Shown here piece after piece: positions 63,688 to 64,000 of a stretch of 64,000 bases of DNA (its first letter is position 1; every line of letters starts with the position of its first letter). The stretch spans positions 62,001-126,000 of the forward strand of contig NZ_AGBF01000001.1 of the NCBI RefSeq assembly GCF_000225525.1. The letters are read 5' to 3'. The position numbers and the translations under genes are program-made. The notes beneath the pieces are model-generated. The model was not told where the DNA came from. It was given only the letters and a program-made list of their open reading frames with translations, and ran no database searches. Origin of the DNA: Streptomyces zinciresistens K42. GTDB taxonomy: Bacteria > Actinomycetota > Actinomycetes > Streptomycetales > Streptomycetaceae.

Positions 63688-63722
63688 TGCCGGGCCGCCG
63701 CCATCAGCGGGGCGGCCCGGCA
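63688..63722 (-). terminator. 12-bp hairpin between dioxygenase and DUF6875-like gene
   Basis: TGCCGGGCCGCC at 63688-63699 and GGCGGCCCGGCA at 63711-63722 form a perfect 12-bp stem with an 11-nt loop. It lies after the dioxygenase stop and upstream of the next gene on the same strand. It may terminate or attenuate dioxygenase transcription before the NRPS operon. Confidence 0.6.
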
Positions 63723-63769
63723 GGGTAGGAGCGGGTTCTCCGCGGCAGTGGCGCCGCTCAGAGGTGGGG

Positions 63770-64000
63770 TCAGGCCGGGCAGGCGGCGAGCTCCCGGCCG
63801 GTGGTCTGCGTGGAGGTGAAGCCGTCCGGGCCGACAGGCCGGTCGCCCAGCAGCGTGACCCGGTGCATCACCCGGGGCTCGCCGGTGTGGGCGAAGTCGC
63901 CGACCCCCAGATGGGCGGTGGAGCGGTTGTCCCAGAACGCGACGCTCCCCGGCTCCCAGCTGAAACGCACCGTGTATTCGGGTCGGGTGACCTCCTGGAA
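63770..64000 (-). CDS. TauD/TfdA-like dioxygenase, 5' end outside window
   Basis: Only the C-terminal 76 residues are present. They read VRFSWEPGSVAFWDNRSTAH and then EPRVMHRVTLLGDRPVGPDG, the Fe(II)-binding His and 2-oxoglutarate-binding Arg region of TauD-type dioxygenases. Such enzymes hydroxylate or otherwise oxidise amino acids, carrier-bound intermediates or peptides, for example hydroxylation of Asp, Asn or Arg in NRPS pathways. It lies upstream of the DUF6875-like gene on the same strand, so it is probably part of the dipeptide locus. Confidence 0.85.
   Translation of the reverse strand, partial: FQEVTRPEYTVRFSWEPGSVAFWDNRSTAHLGVGDFAHTGEPRVMHRVTLLGDRPVGPDGFTSTQTTGRELAACPA

Overview
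The window is high-GC DNA with strong G/C bias at third codon positions, GTG starts, frequent ATGA/GTGA stop-start overlaps, and Streptomyces-type families (PucR and MmyB-like regulators, type III PKS, Ser/Thr kinase, RsbW-like ATPase, NRPS). It is most likely a Streptomyces chromosome arm carrying plasmid-derived DNA, or a large Streptomyces plasmid. No rRNA, tRNA, transposase, integrase or CRISPR array was recognised.

Layout. 1-2444: two small secreted proteins (the first cut by the window edge), then about 1.6 kb without a convincing gene but with inverted repeats and a phased series of TGCAC sites. 2445-8677: a compact polyketide locus of PucR regulator and FabG-like reductase (minus strand) facing an MmyB-like regulator, a metallo-beta-lactamase-fold hydrolase and a type III polyketide synthase (plus strand). 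9111-30961: accessory genes, namely a membrane kinase, TPR protein, many small proteins of unknown function, a TnsA-like endonuclease, an AlbA_2/Schlafen-type protein, an ATP-dependent DNA ligase, a regulatory trio with an anti-sigma-like ATPase, an HTH/YdcF/WbqC trio, a GIY-YIG nuclease and a Nudix hydrolase. 31233-35877: a SNF2 helicase coupled to a SWIM zinc-finger protein, then an RmlD-like reductase.

36100-47585 is a plasmid backbone: a symmetric centromere-like repeat, ParA and a non-ParB partner, a Fic protein, an intergenic region with stem-loops and two leftward intrinsic terminators (candidate antisense RNA), then a coupled replication operon (HTH/zinc-finger protein, Prim-Pol, SF3 helicase, and a gene whose reading frame breaks). 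The operon runs directly into an N-terminally truncated phosphotransferase, which marks a module junction.

48244-64000 holds an intact phosphotransferase, a flavoprotein, a second-type IMP dehydrogenase, an ATP-grasp ligase and a leftward biosynthetic operon: TauD-like dioxygenase, DUF6875-like protein, a two-module NRPS (A-T-C-A-T-E-TE) and an asparagine-synthetase-like amidotransferase. The last three are coupled by ATGA overlaps and point to an amidated or otherwise tailored dipeptide with a D-configured second residue. The most interesting items are this dipeptide locus, the inverted centromere-like array, the candidate countertranscript RNA, and the frame break plus truncated gene at the backbone edge. 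All calls come from reading the sequence; no database search was run.
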